From positions 1 through 5,164 of the forward strand of contig JAITVW010000087.1 in assembly GCA_031285605.1 (NCBI GenBank): a stretch of 5,164 nt of DNA, in the 5' to 3' direction. How positions within the stretch are numbered: position 1 is the first letter of the stretch; each line of letters starts with the position of its first letter. Shown here piece after piece: positions 1 to 4,345 of the stretch. Position numbers and translations under genes: made by a program. This DNA comes from Fusobacteriales bacterium (lineage in GTDB: Bacteria; Fusobacteriota; Fusobacteriia; Fusobacteriales; Leptotrichiaceae). The notes beneath the pieces are model-generated. The model saw only the letters and a program-made list of their open reading frames with translations. It searched no databases and was not told the origin of the DNA.

Positions 1-266
1 TGGATATCATCAAGTATCAGATTCTTTATTTCTTCACGTTCTTCGATTTTTTCAAGTGCTTTCAATATATGATTGAATTTATCTAAGTAAACAATATTTC
101 CGTCTGGGTTTTCTTTTGTGCAAGGAGTATACATTTTTTTAGAACCGCGAAAAGGTAATCTTTTATTTAAAACTTGAATTATAAAAGTCTCTTCTGGGTT
201 TAAATTTCTTATTGATGTACTTTTTCCTGTTCCGCTGTCTCCTAAGATCATATTTAAATCAGCCAT
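1..266 (-). CDS. Phage AAA/RecA-like nucleotide-binding protein, N-terminal part (runs off the left edge)
   Basis: The first 88 residues are present, starting MADLNMILGDSGTGKST. GDSGTGKST (residues 9-17) is a Walker A P-loop, and NLILDD (about 82-87) is a convincing Walker B strand. The spacing and the intervening NKRLPFRGSKKMY segment match the phage ATP-binding proteins of the AAA_24/Sak4-like group. Members of that group are RecA-like ATPases that work with single-strand annealing or replication proteins on phage DNA. The start is well supported: a GAAAGGA ribosome binding site (274-280 on the plus strand) lies 7 nt upstream. It is the last visible gene of the leftward early operon, 102 bp after the 35-aa ORF. 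What is seen is the ATPase motif; a recombination role is inferred from the family. The C-terminal half is outside the window, so the subgroup cannot be fixed. Confidence 0.85.
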   Translation of the reverse strand, partial: MADLNMILGDSGTGKSTSIRNLNPEETFIIQVLNKRLPFRGSKKMYTPCTKENPDGNIVYLDKFNHILKALEKIEEREEIKNLILDDI

Positions 267-282
267 TTTATTTTCCTTTCTT

Positions 283-311
283 TTGACTTATTTCAATTTT
301 CGTGATATATA
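283..311 (+). promoter_or_regulatory. Promoter of a putative antisense small RNA
   Basis: TTGACT (283-288) and TATATA (306-311) are separated by 17 bp and point rightwards, against the surrounding leftward genes. No plus-strand ORF follows. Instead an intrinsic terminator begins about 12 bp after the predicted start site. The -35 is the same hexamer used at PL and PR in this window. AT-rich DNA produces chance -10 boxes, so the case rests on the pairing with the terminator. Confidence 0.42.
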
Positions 312-317
312 TTAATC

Positions 318-371
318 ATTGTTTAGATCAAGATAGAAGTTTAAACCCCTTTTTACTTCTATCTTTTTTTA
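318..371 (+). ncRNA. Putative OOP-like antisense small RNA, about 50 nt
   Basis: The predicted RNA starts about 7 nt after the -10 box at 306-311 and ends in the T-tract of the 330-364 hairpin. It is complementary to the intercistronic leader between the 35-aa ORF and the AAA ATPase gene on the leftward operon mRNA, and it just reaches the stop codon of the 35-aa ORF. Lambda OOP RNA is a comparable short antisense RNA made from its own promoter and terminator between early genes. Function here, perhaps lowering expression or stability of the ATPase message, is inference. The ends are estimates. Confidence 0.4.
330..370 (+). terminator. Intrinsic terminator, rightward
   Basis: An 11-bp perfect stem, AAGATAGAAGT (330-340) with ACTTCTATCTT (355-365), encloses a 14-nt loop in which AAA and TTT can also pair around CCCC. 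On the plus strand it runs straight into T6 and a further T-rich stretch. On the minus strand, the direction of the neighbouring genes, the hairpin is preceded by A and not followed by T, so it should not stop the leftward operon. Confidence 0.6.
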
Positions 372-476
372 TTTTTCCGCAAGATCACAGATCAATTCTT
401 TATTATCTCTTATCCACTTACTAAATTCTTTTTCTTTTTTTCTTTTTTTAAAATATTGCTTTATTTTCTTTACCAT
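369..476 (-). CDS. Small basic early protein, 35 aa, unknown function
   Basis: This ORF reads MVKKIKQYFKKRKKEKEFSK and ends ELICDLAEK, strongly basic in its first half and probably helical. The start is supported by an excellent AAGGAGG site (484-490 on the plus strand) 7 nt upstream. Its ATG overlaps the stop of the preceding 44-aa ORF (shared ATGGTAA), which implies translational coupling within the leftward operon. I do not recognise a family. Genes of this size are common in early phage operons and are often missed by annotation. The evidence is the ribosome binding site and the overlap, not similarity. Confidence 0.6.
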   Translation of the reverse strand: MVKKIKQYFKKRKKEKEFSKWIRDNKELICDLAEK

Positions 477-604
477 GAGAAAGCCTCCTTTCTAAGTTGA
501 TTGTTATAATACTTGTTAAAACGCTTTACACGTTCGCTGTTTAACTTTCTTAGTTGTCTTTGATGTTTTACTTGTCTTAAAAACTTGAATAGCTTAAAAA
601 CCAT
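470..604 (-). CDS. Small basic early protein, 44 aa, unknown function
   Basis: This ORF begins MVFKLFKFLRQVKHQRQLRK and is rich in Lys, Arg, Gln and aromatic residues, suggesting an amphipathic helix that could bind nucleic acid or membrane. GGAGAG (613-618 on the plus strand) is 8 nt before the ATG. The ATG lies one base after the stop of the frameshifted upstream gene (TAA-A-ATG), and its own stop overlaps the start of the 35-aa ORF. That close packing is the main evidence that it is translated. I recognise no family. Confidence 0.58.
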   Translation of the reverse strand: MVFKLFKFLRQVKHQRQLRKLNSERVKRFNKYYNNQLRKEAFSW

Positions 605-605
605 T

Positions 606-779
606 TTATTCACTCTCCAATCTAAAAAATTTCTTTATTATTCCTGGGTGAACTTTCTCCCCTGTTTCTTTGATGTGTTCAATGTCTTTTTTTTCATCTT
701 CTCCATTAGCTATACCTATATAAAATTTATCCTCGGTAGTTCTCGCTATTCCGATAATGTCACCTCTTTCAAATTTGTT
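606..779 (-). pseudogene. C-terminal part of the frameshifted first early gene
   Basis: The -1 frame relative to the 67-aa ORF opens just after a TAA (780-782) and runs NKFERGDIIGIARTT ... FYIGIANGEDEK ... KVHPGIIKKFFRLESE to TAA at 606-608. It contains no ATG, GTG or TTG except a TTG five codons from its end. It is therefore either the detached tail of the 67-aa ORF or is made by frameshifting on AAATTTG (770-776), which has the X-XXY-YYZ phase needed for a -1 slip. Restoring one base in the A-run (plus-strand T4 at 778-781) would give a smooth DINYKNKFERGD junction. The composition and periodicity look like real coding sequence, and the stop is one base from the next ATG. Confidence 0.6.
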
Positions 780-949
780 TTATAATTAATATCGTAATCC
801 CATTTAATTCCGTCCCAGTCTTTTAAGTCGCAGAAGCTTTTTATTTTTAAAGCTTCTTGTATTTCTTCTTCTGTGTCTTCTTCGTATTCTTCTTTTATCA
901 GCTTGTATTCGTTATCTAATATCATTCCTTGTATAAGTTCTCTTATCAT
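746..949 (-). CDS. First gene of the leftward operon, N-terminal part (67 aa before a frameshift)
   Basis: The protein is acidic in its N-terminal third (KEEYEEDTEEEIQEALK) and then runs through SFCDLKDWDGIKWDYDINYK before ending as TNLKEVTLSE. AAGGAG (959-964 on the plus strand) sits 9 nt before the ATG, and the PL promoter and operators lie directly upstream, making this the first early gene. The last few residues look like out-of-frame reading. The -1 frame continues as NKFERGDIIGIARTT for 54 further codons, is packed against the next gene, and has no usable start of its own. A joined product would be about 114 aa. I do not recognise the family. The break may be a real one-base deletion, a sequencing indel in the T4 run at 778-781, or a programmed -1 shift. 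Confidence 0.6.
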   Translation of the reverse strand: MIRELIQGMILDNEYKLIKEEYEEDTEEEIQEALKIKSFCDLKDWDGIKWDYDINYKTNLKEVTLSE

Positions 950-967
950 TTTTAACAGCTCCTTTTT

Positions 968-984
968 TACACCATTTTGATGTA
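968..984. promoter_or_regulatory. Operator O1 (downstream of PL)
   Basis: TACACC-ATTTT-GATGTA is a 17-bp inverted repeat with one mismatch between half-sites. It lies just ahead of the ribosome binding site of the first leftward gene and about 53 bp (centre to centre) from O2. It matches the three other sites in the window in half-site sequence and 5-bp spacing. Confidence 0.75.
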
Positions 985-1016
985 ATAAATAAATAAATTT
1001 TTTTATTTACAAATAC

Positions 1017-1045
1017 ATTTTACATCTATATGCTGTATAAGTCAA
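1017..1045 (-). promoter_or_regulatory. PL, leftward early promoter
   Basis: On the minus strand TTGACT (1040-1045) and TAAAAT (1017-1022) are spaced by 17 bp. Operator O2 fills almost the whole spacer, so repressor binding would exclude RNA polymerase. The predicted start near 1010 gives a leader of about 60 nt containing O1 before the first early gene. The arrangement mirrors PR at 2649-2677, which also has TTGACT, 17 bp and an operator in the spacer. Confidence 0.75.
1021..1037. promoter_or_regulatory. Operator O2 (inside PL)
   Basis: TACATC-TATAT-GCTGTA has the same half-sites and spacing as the other three operators, with one deviation (GCTGTA for GATGTA). It occupies the PL spacer. It also lies about 60 bp upstream of the predicted start of the repressor gene, so repressor bound here would leave its own promoter accessible and might even aid it. 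The latter is conjecture. Confidence 0.75.
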
Positions 1046-1053
1046 GTTTTTTT

Positions 1054-1082
1054 TTGAATAAATTTGATAAATGCATTATAAT
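1054..1082 (+). promoter_or_regulatory. Repressor-maintenance promoter
   Basis: TTGAAT (1054-1059) and a perfect TATAAT (1077-1082) are 17 bp apart, about 20 bp before the repressor ATG. The predicted transcript has a very short leader that begins at about 1089, next to AGGAGG. It is back to back with PL, and unlike PL and PR no operator copy overlaps it. Confidence 0.7.
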
Positions 1083-1102
1083 ATAGAAAATTAGGAGGAA
1101 AA

Positions 1103-1804
1103 ATGAAAAGGACTAATGGAGAAATTTTGAGAGATTTAAGGAAAAAAAATAATTTTACAATGGGAGATTTAGGAAAGAGAATAAAAAAATCAACGTCTTT
1201 TATTAATGAAATGGAAAAAAATAGAAGACCTATACCAGATGAAATATTAGAAGAAATCATAAAAATATTGAATCCTTCAAAAAAAGACATTCAAGAATTA
1301 AGAGAAAATATAATAGAAAAGAGCTTGCCTGAAATCTTAAGAAAAGATTTCAAAAATGAAAGTTTTCAAAATATAACAAATAAAGAAAAGTCTTTTAAAC
1401 ATAAAGTTTATATATTTGATACTAGCAAAAATGGTGTGATTGACATCACAAATTATAAGGAGGAATTCTTCATGCTAGAGGCAAATATAAAGACTGGAAG
1501 TTTAATTGTAAAGATCACAGGAAAAGAATTAGAACCTTTATTTTATACAGGTGACAAATTATTATTTGAATTTGAAAAATTTGAAAATTGGACTATTTTG
1601 AATAAGAAATTAGTTGCTTTTAAGTATAAAGAAGATTACATGATAAGAAAAATTAAGTTTTACAATAAGAAACCCTATTTCGTGGCTTTAGAAGATGAAG
1701 TTTATGATGATATAGATATTTTAGAACATGAAATAGAAATCGAATATGTGGGTCAGTTAAATAGATTATTGGAACGTGATATGAGCAACATAATTTTCGA
1801 ATAA
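1103..1804 (+). CDS. CI-type phage repressor: HTH plus S24/LexA-like domain, catalytic dyad apparently lost
   Basis: The protein has 233 aa. Residues 6-56 form an XRE-type helix-turn-helix, with LGKRIKKSTSFINEMEKN as its core and GE at the entry of helix 1. Residues about 115-220 follow the S24/LexA pattern: hydrophobic strand, ITGKELEPLFYTGDKLLFE (138-156), a YMIRKIKF strand (179-186) and a final YVGQL. In self-cleaving relatives the GDSMEP motif supplies the nucleophilic Ser and a V-K-R strand supplies Lys. Here those positions read E142 and R182, and no Ala-Gly cleavage site is evident in the linker. AGGAGG (1093-1098) supports the start. It sits between PL and PR with four matching operators nearby, so repression of both is a strong inference. 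Induction by RecA-stimulated self-cleavage looks unlikely. Confidence 0.88.
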   Translation: MKRTNGEILRDLRKKNNFTMGDLGKRIKKSTSFINEMEKNRRPIPDEILEEIIKILNPSKKDIQELRENIIEKSLPEILRKDFKNESFQNITNKEKSFKHKVYIFDTSKNGVIDITNYKEEFFMLEANIKTGSLIVKITGKELEPLFYTGDKLLFEFEKFENWTILNKKLVAFKYKEDYMIRKIKFYNKKPYFVALEDEVYDDIDILEHEIEIEYVGQLNRLLERDMSNIIFE

Positions 1805-1862
1805 TACAAAAAAAATGGTTGTCAATGGGATAGTTGGCGGGAATAAAGGAGAAGGAAAAAAT

Positions 1863-2609
1863 ATGAAAAAACTTTTTTTTATAATTGGAATAATAAGTTT
1901 TATATTGTTAGCGATTGGATCATTAGTAACAGCAGGAGGAGGAAAAAAGTTATCAGAAGAAAAAAGCAAAAATATGCAAGTATTATATGAGGAATCATAT
2001 AATCTAATTAATGTGGGAAAACTTAAAGAGGCACAAAAAAAAATAGGGATAATATTAAATTCAGATCCCAAAAATCCTAATCTTGATTGGGCTTATGATT
2101 TATATGATTATTTAACTATGGTTATCGAAGATGTTAATGAATTTCCTGTTCAAGCAGCTAGATTATCTGATGATGAATTGAAGAAAGCCAAAAATGGCAA
2201 ATTATTTAAAAGATATACACAATTTGAACAATTAAATGAACCACTTAACAAAAAGATAAATATTTATGTAAAAAAGAATTACAATACGCTCATAAAAAAT
2301 AAACAAGAATCAGAAAAATACGAAAAAAAATTATTGCTAGAACGCGAAAAAACGGAACAAATAAGGAGATTTGTAAATAATAGTAGTGATGATTCTTTCA
2401 AACCTTTGGTTGAATATATAAAACTTAATATGAATGATCCTAAAAGCTATGAGCATGTAAAGACATTTTATAATACTACAGATGATAAAATAGTGGTTAT
2501 TGAAACAACTTTTAGAGGTAAAAATAAATTAGGTACTTTAGTTATAAATAAATGTACTGCTAGAGCTAGAATAGATACAGGACAACTTTTAGAAGTGAAA
2601 TGTAATTAA
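1863..2609 (+). CDS. Membrane-anchored protein co-transcribed with the repressor; possible lysogenic exclusion or conversion factor
   Basis: The protein has 248 aa from the preferred start MKKLFFIIGIISFILLAIGS, which has AAGGAG/AAGGA (1846-1856) 6 nt upstream. An earlier in-frame ATG at 1815 has no binding site and would bury the signal. Residues 4-24 are one hydrophobic anchor without a clear lipobox Cys. Residues about 42-72 (YNLINVGKLKEAQKKIGIIL) resemble a TPR-like helical hairpin, and 145-170 is a charged, probably coiled helix. Residues about 172-246 contain NDPKSYEHVKTFY and TTFRGKNKLGTLV, resembling a C-terminal domain I recall from many uncharacterised membrane-associated proteins. 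It lies 58 bp after the repressor and before a strong terminator, so it should be expressed in the lysogen. Superinfection exclusion is an inference from position only. Confidence 0.8.
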   Translation: MKKLFFIIGIISFILLAIGSLVTAGGGKKLSEEKSKNMQVLYEESYNLINVGKLKEAQKKIGIILNSDPKNPNLDWAYDLYDYLTMVIEDVNEFPVQAARLSDDELKKAKNGKLFKRYTQFEQLNEPLNKKINIYVKKNYNTLIKNKQESEKYEKKLLLEREKTEQIRRFVNNSSDDSFKPLVEYIKLNMNDPKSYEHVKTFYNTTDDKIVVIETTFRGKNKLGTLVINKCTARARIDTGQLLEVKCN

Positions 2610-2614
2610 AATAA

Positions 2615-2638
2615 GAGACGCCTTTTGGCGTCTTTTTT
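2615..2638 (+). terminator. Intrinsic terminator of the repressor operon
   Basis: GACGCC (2617-2622) pairs with GGCGTC (2627-2632) around a TTTT loop. The stem is extended by A2616-T2633 and followed by a T6 tract (2633-2638). It lies 6 bp after the stop of the membrane protein gene and ahead of PR, so it separates the lysogenic transcript from the rightward early operon. Confidence 0.9.
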
Positions 2639-2648
2639 AAAATTTTCC

Positions 2649-2677
2649 TTGACTTTTACATCAAATAGGTGTATATT
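2649..2677 (+). promoter_or_regulatory. PR, rightward early promoter
   Basis: TTGACT (2649-2654) and TATATT (2672-2677) are 17 bp apart. Operator O3 fills the spacer exactly as O2 does in PL. The leader of about 55 nt contains O4 before the cro-like gene. Confidence 0.8.
2657..2673. promoter_or_regulatory. Operator O3 (inside PR)
   Basis: TACATC-AAATA-GGTGTA is an inverted repeat with 5-bp spacing and one mismatch between half-sites. It lies between the -35 and -10 elements of PR and overlaps the first bases of the -10, a direct steric repression position. Confidence 0.8.
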
Positions 2678-2705
2678 TAAAATAAAAAAATTTTTGTTTT
2701 TTTAT

Positions 2706-2722
2706 TACATCTTTTTGATGTA
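2706..2722. promoter_or_regulatory. Operator O4 (downstream of PR)
   Basis: TACATC-TTTTT-GATGTA is the perfectly symmetric copy and gives the clearest consensus for the set. It is about 49 bp (centre to centre) downstream of O3 and 4 bp before the AGGAG site of the cro-like gene, mirroring O1 relative to PL. Confidence 0.8.
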
Positions 2723-2739
2723 AAACAGGAGAGATTATT

Positions 2740-2970
2740 ATGGATATGGAAATAAAAAAAATTGGAAAATTTATAAAGAATGAAATTGAAGAACAGTACG
2801 GCAATATAACTAATTTTTGTAATGAAAAAGAAATCACATATATGCCATTTGTTAATAAGTTGGCAAAAATAAGAAAAGGAAAAGATTTCCAGTTTGGACC
2901 AATAAAAAATGTTACCAAAATGTTAGGTTATAAATTCATAATTGTAAAAGATGAAGATACAGAGGCATAG
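2740..2970 (+). CDS. Small Cro-like DNA-binding protein
   Basis: The protein has 76 aa. Residues about 18-50 (QYGNITNFCNEKEITYMPFV and the following NKLAKIRKG) read as a compact helix-turn-helix. The final LGYKFIIVKD resembles the LGYxLxIVK ending of short XRE-family phage regulators. AGGAG (2727-2731) is 8 nt before the ATG. It is the first gene after PR and its operators, the classical place for Cro, so competition with the repressor for O3/O4 is the natural inference. The HTH match is by eye and weaker than for the repressor. Alternatives are a CII-like activator or an antirepressor. Confidence 0.65.
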   Translation: MDMEIKKIGKFIKNEIEEQYGNITNFCNEKEITYMPFVNKLAKIRKGKDFQFGPIKNVTKMLGYKFIIVKDEDTEA

Positions 2971-3043
2971 AGATTATATTTGATAAAAAATAGTGAGAGG
3001 CGTAAGAATGAAAATTGAAAATAAAGAAGAAGGGAGGTGTGGA

Positions 3044-3361
3044 ATGAACGAAGAAATAGAAATAATTGAAAATTATGATTACACAAAAAATCATGATATT
3101 AATTGTGAGTTATCGAATTCAGAAAGAATTGAAAAATTACATAGTTATTTAGTAGAAGGAATTGTAAAAGAAATAAAAAAAAATCTCTATGAAATTAAAA
3201 GTTTTCAAAAGAGATTTTACATTTATTTTTATGAAGATAAGAAATTTTGTATTTTTTATAAAAATATAATTATGGGATTTTATCAAAATAATGGAACAAA
3301 AGAAATAGTTGACTATTGTTTATCATTTCAAAAAAAATATATTGAATTTTTTGATGATTAA
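3044..3361 (+). CDS. Early phage protein of unknown function, 105 aa
   Basis: I do not recognise a family. The chosen start gives MNEEIEIIENYDYTKNHDIN and has a very strong GGAGGTG (3033-3039) 4 nt upstream. An in-frame ATG at 3008 has a weaker GAGAGG, so a 117-aa form is possible. The N-terminus is acidic. The C-terminal half (KRFYIYFYEDKKFCIFYKNI, then KEIVDYCLSFQKKYIEFFDD) is aromatic-rich with alternating hydrophobic residues, suggesting a small beta-sheet followed by a helix. It is the second gene of the PR operon and is extremely AT-rich. The next ORF overlaps its stop codon. Confidence 0.65.
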   Translation: MNEEIEIIENYDYTKNHDINCELSNSERIEKLHSYLVEGIVKEIKKNLYEIKSFQKRFYIYFYEDKKFCIFYKNIIMGFYQNNGTKEIVDYCLSFQKKYIEFFDD

Positions 3362-3743
3362 TTCCGATATGACGTTTGATGCTATATCTTTTAAAGCATC
3401 TAAGGAATTAGTGCCTATTGTGTTAGCTATGTTAAAAAGAAAGTGGGGTGAAAAGTTGAAATATAAACATAAAAATGGCTGGATAAAAGAAGCAATTCAA
3501 GTAACAGGAAATAACCATGAAGAGATAGAAAGCTTTGTTCTGAACGGAACTGAAAGGGTTTATTTGAATGAAGCGGGTAAACTGGTAGATTATAAAAGTG
3601 ATATCGTAGGTTACTTAGTTAAGTCATTGACTAATACGAAAAGATTAGCGAAACTCGGTGATTATATTATCAAATATCGTGATGATTATTATGCACCCTG
3701 CACACTAGAAATATTCGAAAAAGAATTTAAAAAAGCCCTTTAA
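3354..3743 (+). CDS. Hypothetical protein of less AT-rich composition, about 129 aa, unknown function
   Basis: The body reads MTFDAISFKASKELVPIVLA ... NGWIKEAIQVTGNNHEEIES ... YLNEAGKLVDYKSDIVGYLV ... KLGDYIIKYRDDYYAPCTLE and ends FEKEFKKAL. It looks like genuine globular coding sequence, but I know no family. The start is uncertain. ATG 3354 overlaps the previous stop (ATGATTAA) and would need translational coupling. ATG 3369 has no binding site. TTG 3456 has GGGGTG before it. Local composition rises from about 17% G+C in the line before the junction to about 33% after it, hinting at separate origin. It converges on the DUF2513 gene, sharing a terminator-like hairpin. Confidence 0.6.
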   Translation: MINSDMTFDAISFKASKELVPIVLAMLKRKWGEKLKYKHKNGWIKEAIQVTGNNHEEIESFVLNGTERVYLNEAGKLVDYKSDIVGYLVKSLTNTKRLAKLGDYIIKYRDDYYAPCTLEIFEKEFKKAL

Positions 3744-3753
3744 AAAGAGCTTT
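3732..3753. terminator. Shared convergent terminator-like hairpin
   Basis: AAAGCCCTT (3732-3740) pairs with AAGAGCTTT (3745-3753) with one C-A mismatch and a short TAAA loop. It lies between the two convergent stops and overlaps the end of the 129-aa ORF. On the minus strand it is followed by T6, making it a fair terminator for the DUF2513 gene. The plus-strand T-tract is only TTTCT, so it is weaker in that direction. Confidence 0.5.
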
Positions 3754-4128
3754 CTAACCATTAATTATTTTATCGATTTTAGAAAAAATTGTATCAGAGG
3801 CAAGAGCTTGTAAAACTGGTAGAGCTATACTTCCGAGTTTTGAAGCGGCAACTTTGACTTTAGACCAGTTATTTTCTTGCTCTATATTTGCTATAAAGCT
3901 ATGTCCGGCAGGGGTTAAGTCTTTAATTTGATAGAAACTACCTCTTCTATCTGCATAGATAAAACCGTAATTTCTACACTGGTCCACATGATAGATTAAT
4001 TCTTCAAATGAATATTTATCAGTCATTTGAGTGTAATTATCTTTGCAGAGCATTATGTTTATTGAAAAATTGGTATGTTCTTGTGTAGCAAATAAAATAT
4101 CTCTTATACAATCAGGATTTAATTTCAT
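3754..4128 (-). CDS. DUF2513-family protein
   Basis: The protein has 124 aa, typical for the family as I recall it. It opens with the signature MKLNPDCIRDILF, followed by YSFEELIYHVDQCRNYGFI (39-57) and IKDLTPAGHSFIANI (68-82), which together read as a small winged-helix fold. The NNWSKVKVAASKLGS segment (87-100) and an amphipathic Ala/Leu tail follow. The molecular function of DUF2513 is unknown; members are frequent in prophages and other mobile DNA of low-GC bacteria. AAAGGAGG (4135-4142 on the plus strand) is 6 nt before the ATG. It is the only leftward gene in the right arm, has its own promoter, and is less AT-rich than its surroundings, which suggests a separately acquired, independently expressed cargo gene. 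Confidence 0.88.
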   Translation of the reverse strand: MKLNPDCIRDILFATQEHTNFSINIMLCKDNYTQMTDKYSFEELIYHVDQCRNYGFIYADRRGSFYQIKDLTPAGHSFIANIEQENNWSKVKVAASKLGSIALPVLQALASDTIFSKIDKIING

Positions 4129-4157
4129 AGTATGCCTCCTTTCATTAAGATAAAGAA

Positions 4158-4187
4158 ATTATAACATATTTTTATTATGCTAGTTAA
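4158..4187 (-). promoter_or_regulatory. Promoter of the DUF2513 gene
   Basis: On the minus strand a perfect TATAAT (4158-4163) lies 18 bp from TTAACT (4182-4187), about 30 bp before the ATG. The -35 overlaps the 5' acceptor strand of tRNA-like element A, so the promoter and that element share DNA. Confidence 0.6.
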
Positions 4188-4222
4188 AGGTTTTTAATGT
4201 GGTTCGATTCCACAGACTGGCA
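4179..4222 (+). ncRNA. tRNA-like element A: acceptor stem and T-arm only
   Basis: A perfect T-arm, TGTGG-TTCGATT-CCACA (4198-4214), is followed at once by GACTGGC and A (4215-4222), exactly as in the 3' half of a tRNA. GCTAGTT (4179-4185) can pair with GACTGGC over all 7 positions (two G-U). Only 12 nt separate this strand from the T-arm, so no D-arm or anticodon arm fits. The element starts directly after ATTAT, as elements B and C do, which favours 4179 as a real 5' end. It could equally be the 3' stump of a tRNA gene whose 5' half was replaced when the DUF2513 cassette arrived, with the 5' pairing fortuitous. The bases after A73 are GCA, not CCA. Confidence 0.55.
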
Positions 4223-4243
4223 GCAAAGAAACAATCCATTAAA

Positions 4244-4309
4244 TAGAGTCAGAAAGATAAGACCGAAATGTCTCTAAACTATAACGACTCCTTTCTATGA
4301 AAATAGAAA
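4244..4309 (+). other. Hairpin-rich region, possible pseudoknot
   Basis: TTTCTAT (4292-4298) and ATAGAAA (4303-4309) form a 7-bp stem closed by a GAAA tetraloop. Upstream, GAGTC (4246-4250) can pair with GACTC (4286-4290), enclosing AGAC/GTCT (4260-4263 with 4270-4273). AGAAAG (4251-4256) can pair with CTTTCT (4291-4296), which would interlock with the first stem as an H-type pseudoknot but compete with the tetraloop hairpin. These are hand-drawn helices in AT-rich DNA, so structure is plausible rather than shown. Confidence 0.35.
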
Positions 4310-4310
4310 A

Positions 4311-4339
4311 CAACGGCAAGTTTGGTATGCTTGCTGTTG
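4311..4339 (+). other. Leader hairpin of tRNA-like element B
   Basis: CAACGGCAAG (4311-4320) pairs with CTTGCTGTTG (4330-4339) over 10 bp with one G-U. A U-G pair can extend it, leaving the 7-nt loop TTGGTAT. The spacer AATTAT and then the acceptor strand of element B follow. There is no T-tract on the plus strand, so it is not a terminator for rightward transcription. Loop, AAG/CTT closing pairs and spacer recur at 4486-4516 with a different stem sequence. Confidence 0.65.
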
Positions 4340-4345
4340 AATTAT

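Noticed and set aside
585..785. 66-aa plus-strand open frame
   Set aside because: It lies antisense to the frameshifted early gene, is dominated by Phe/Ser/Tyr from A/G-rich codons read backwards, and has no binding site.
1815..1862. N-terminal extension of the membrane protein from ATG 1815
   Set aside because: No ribosome binding site precedes 1815, and the extension would put 16 residues before a clear signal anchor; 1863 has a well-spaced AAGGAG/AAGGA.
1766..2071. Minus-strand frame opposite the repressor/membrane protein junction (also 1042-1290 and 2661-2918)
   Set aside because: These are Phe/Ile/Ser/Pro-rich mirror images of real plus-strand genes, lacking binding sites; two of them also cover operators or promoters.
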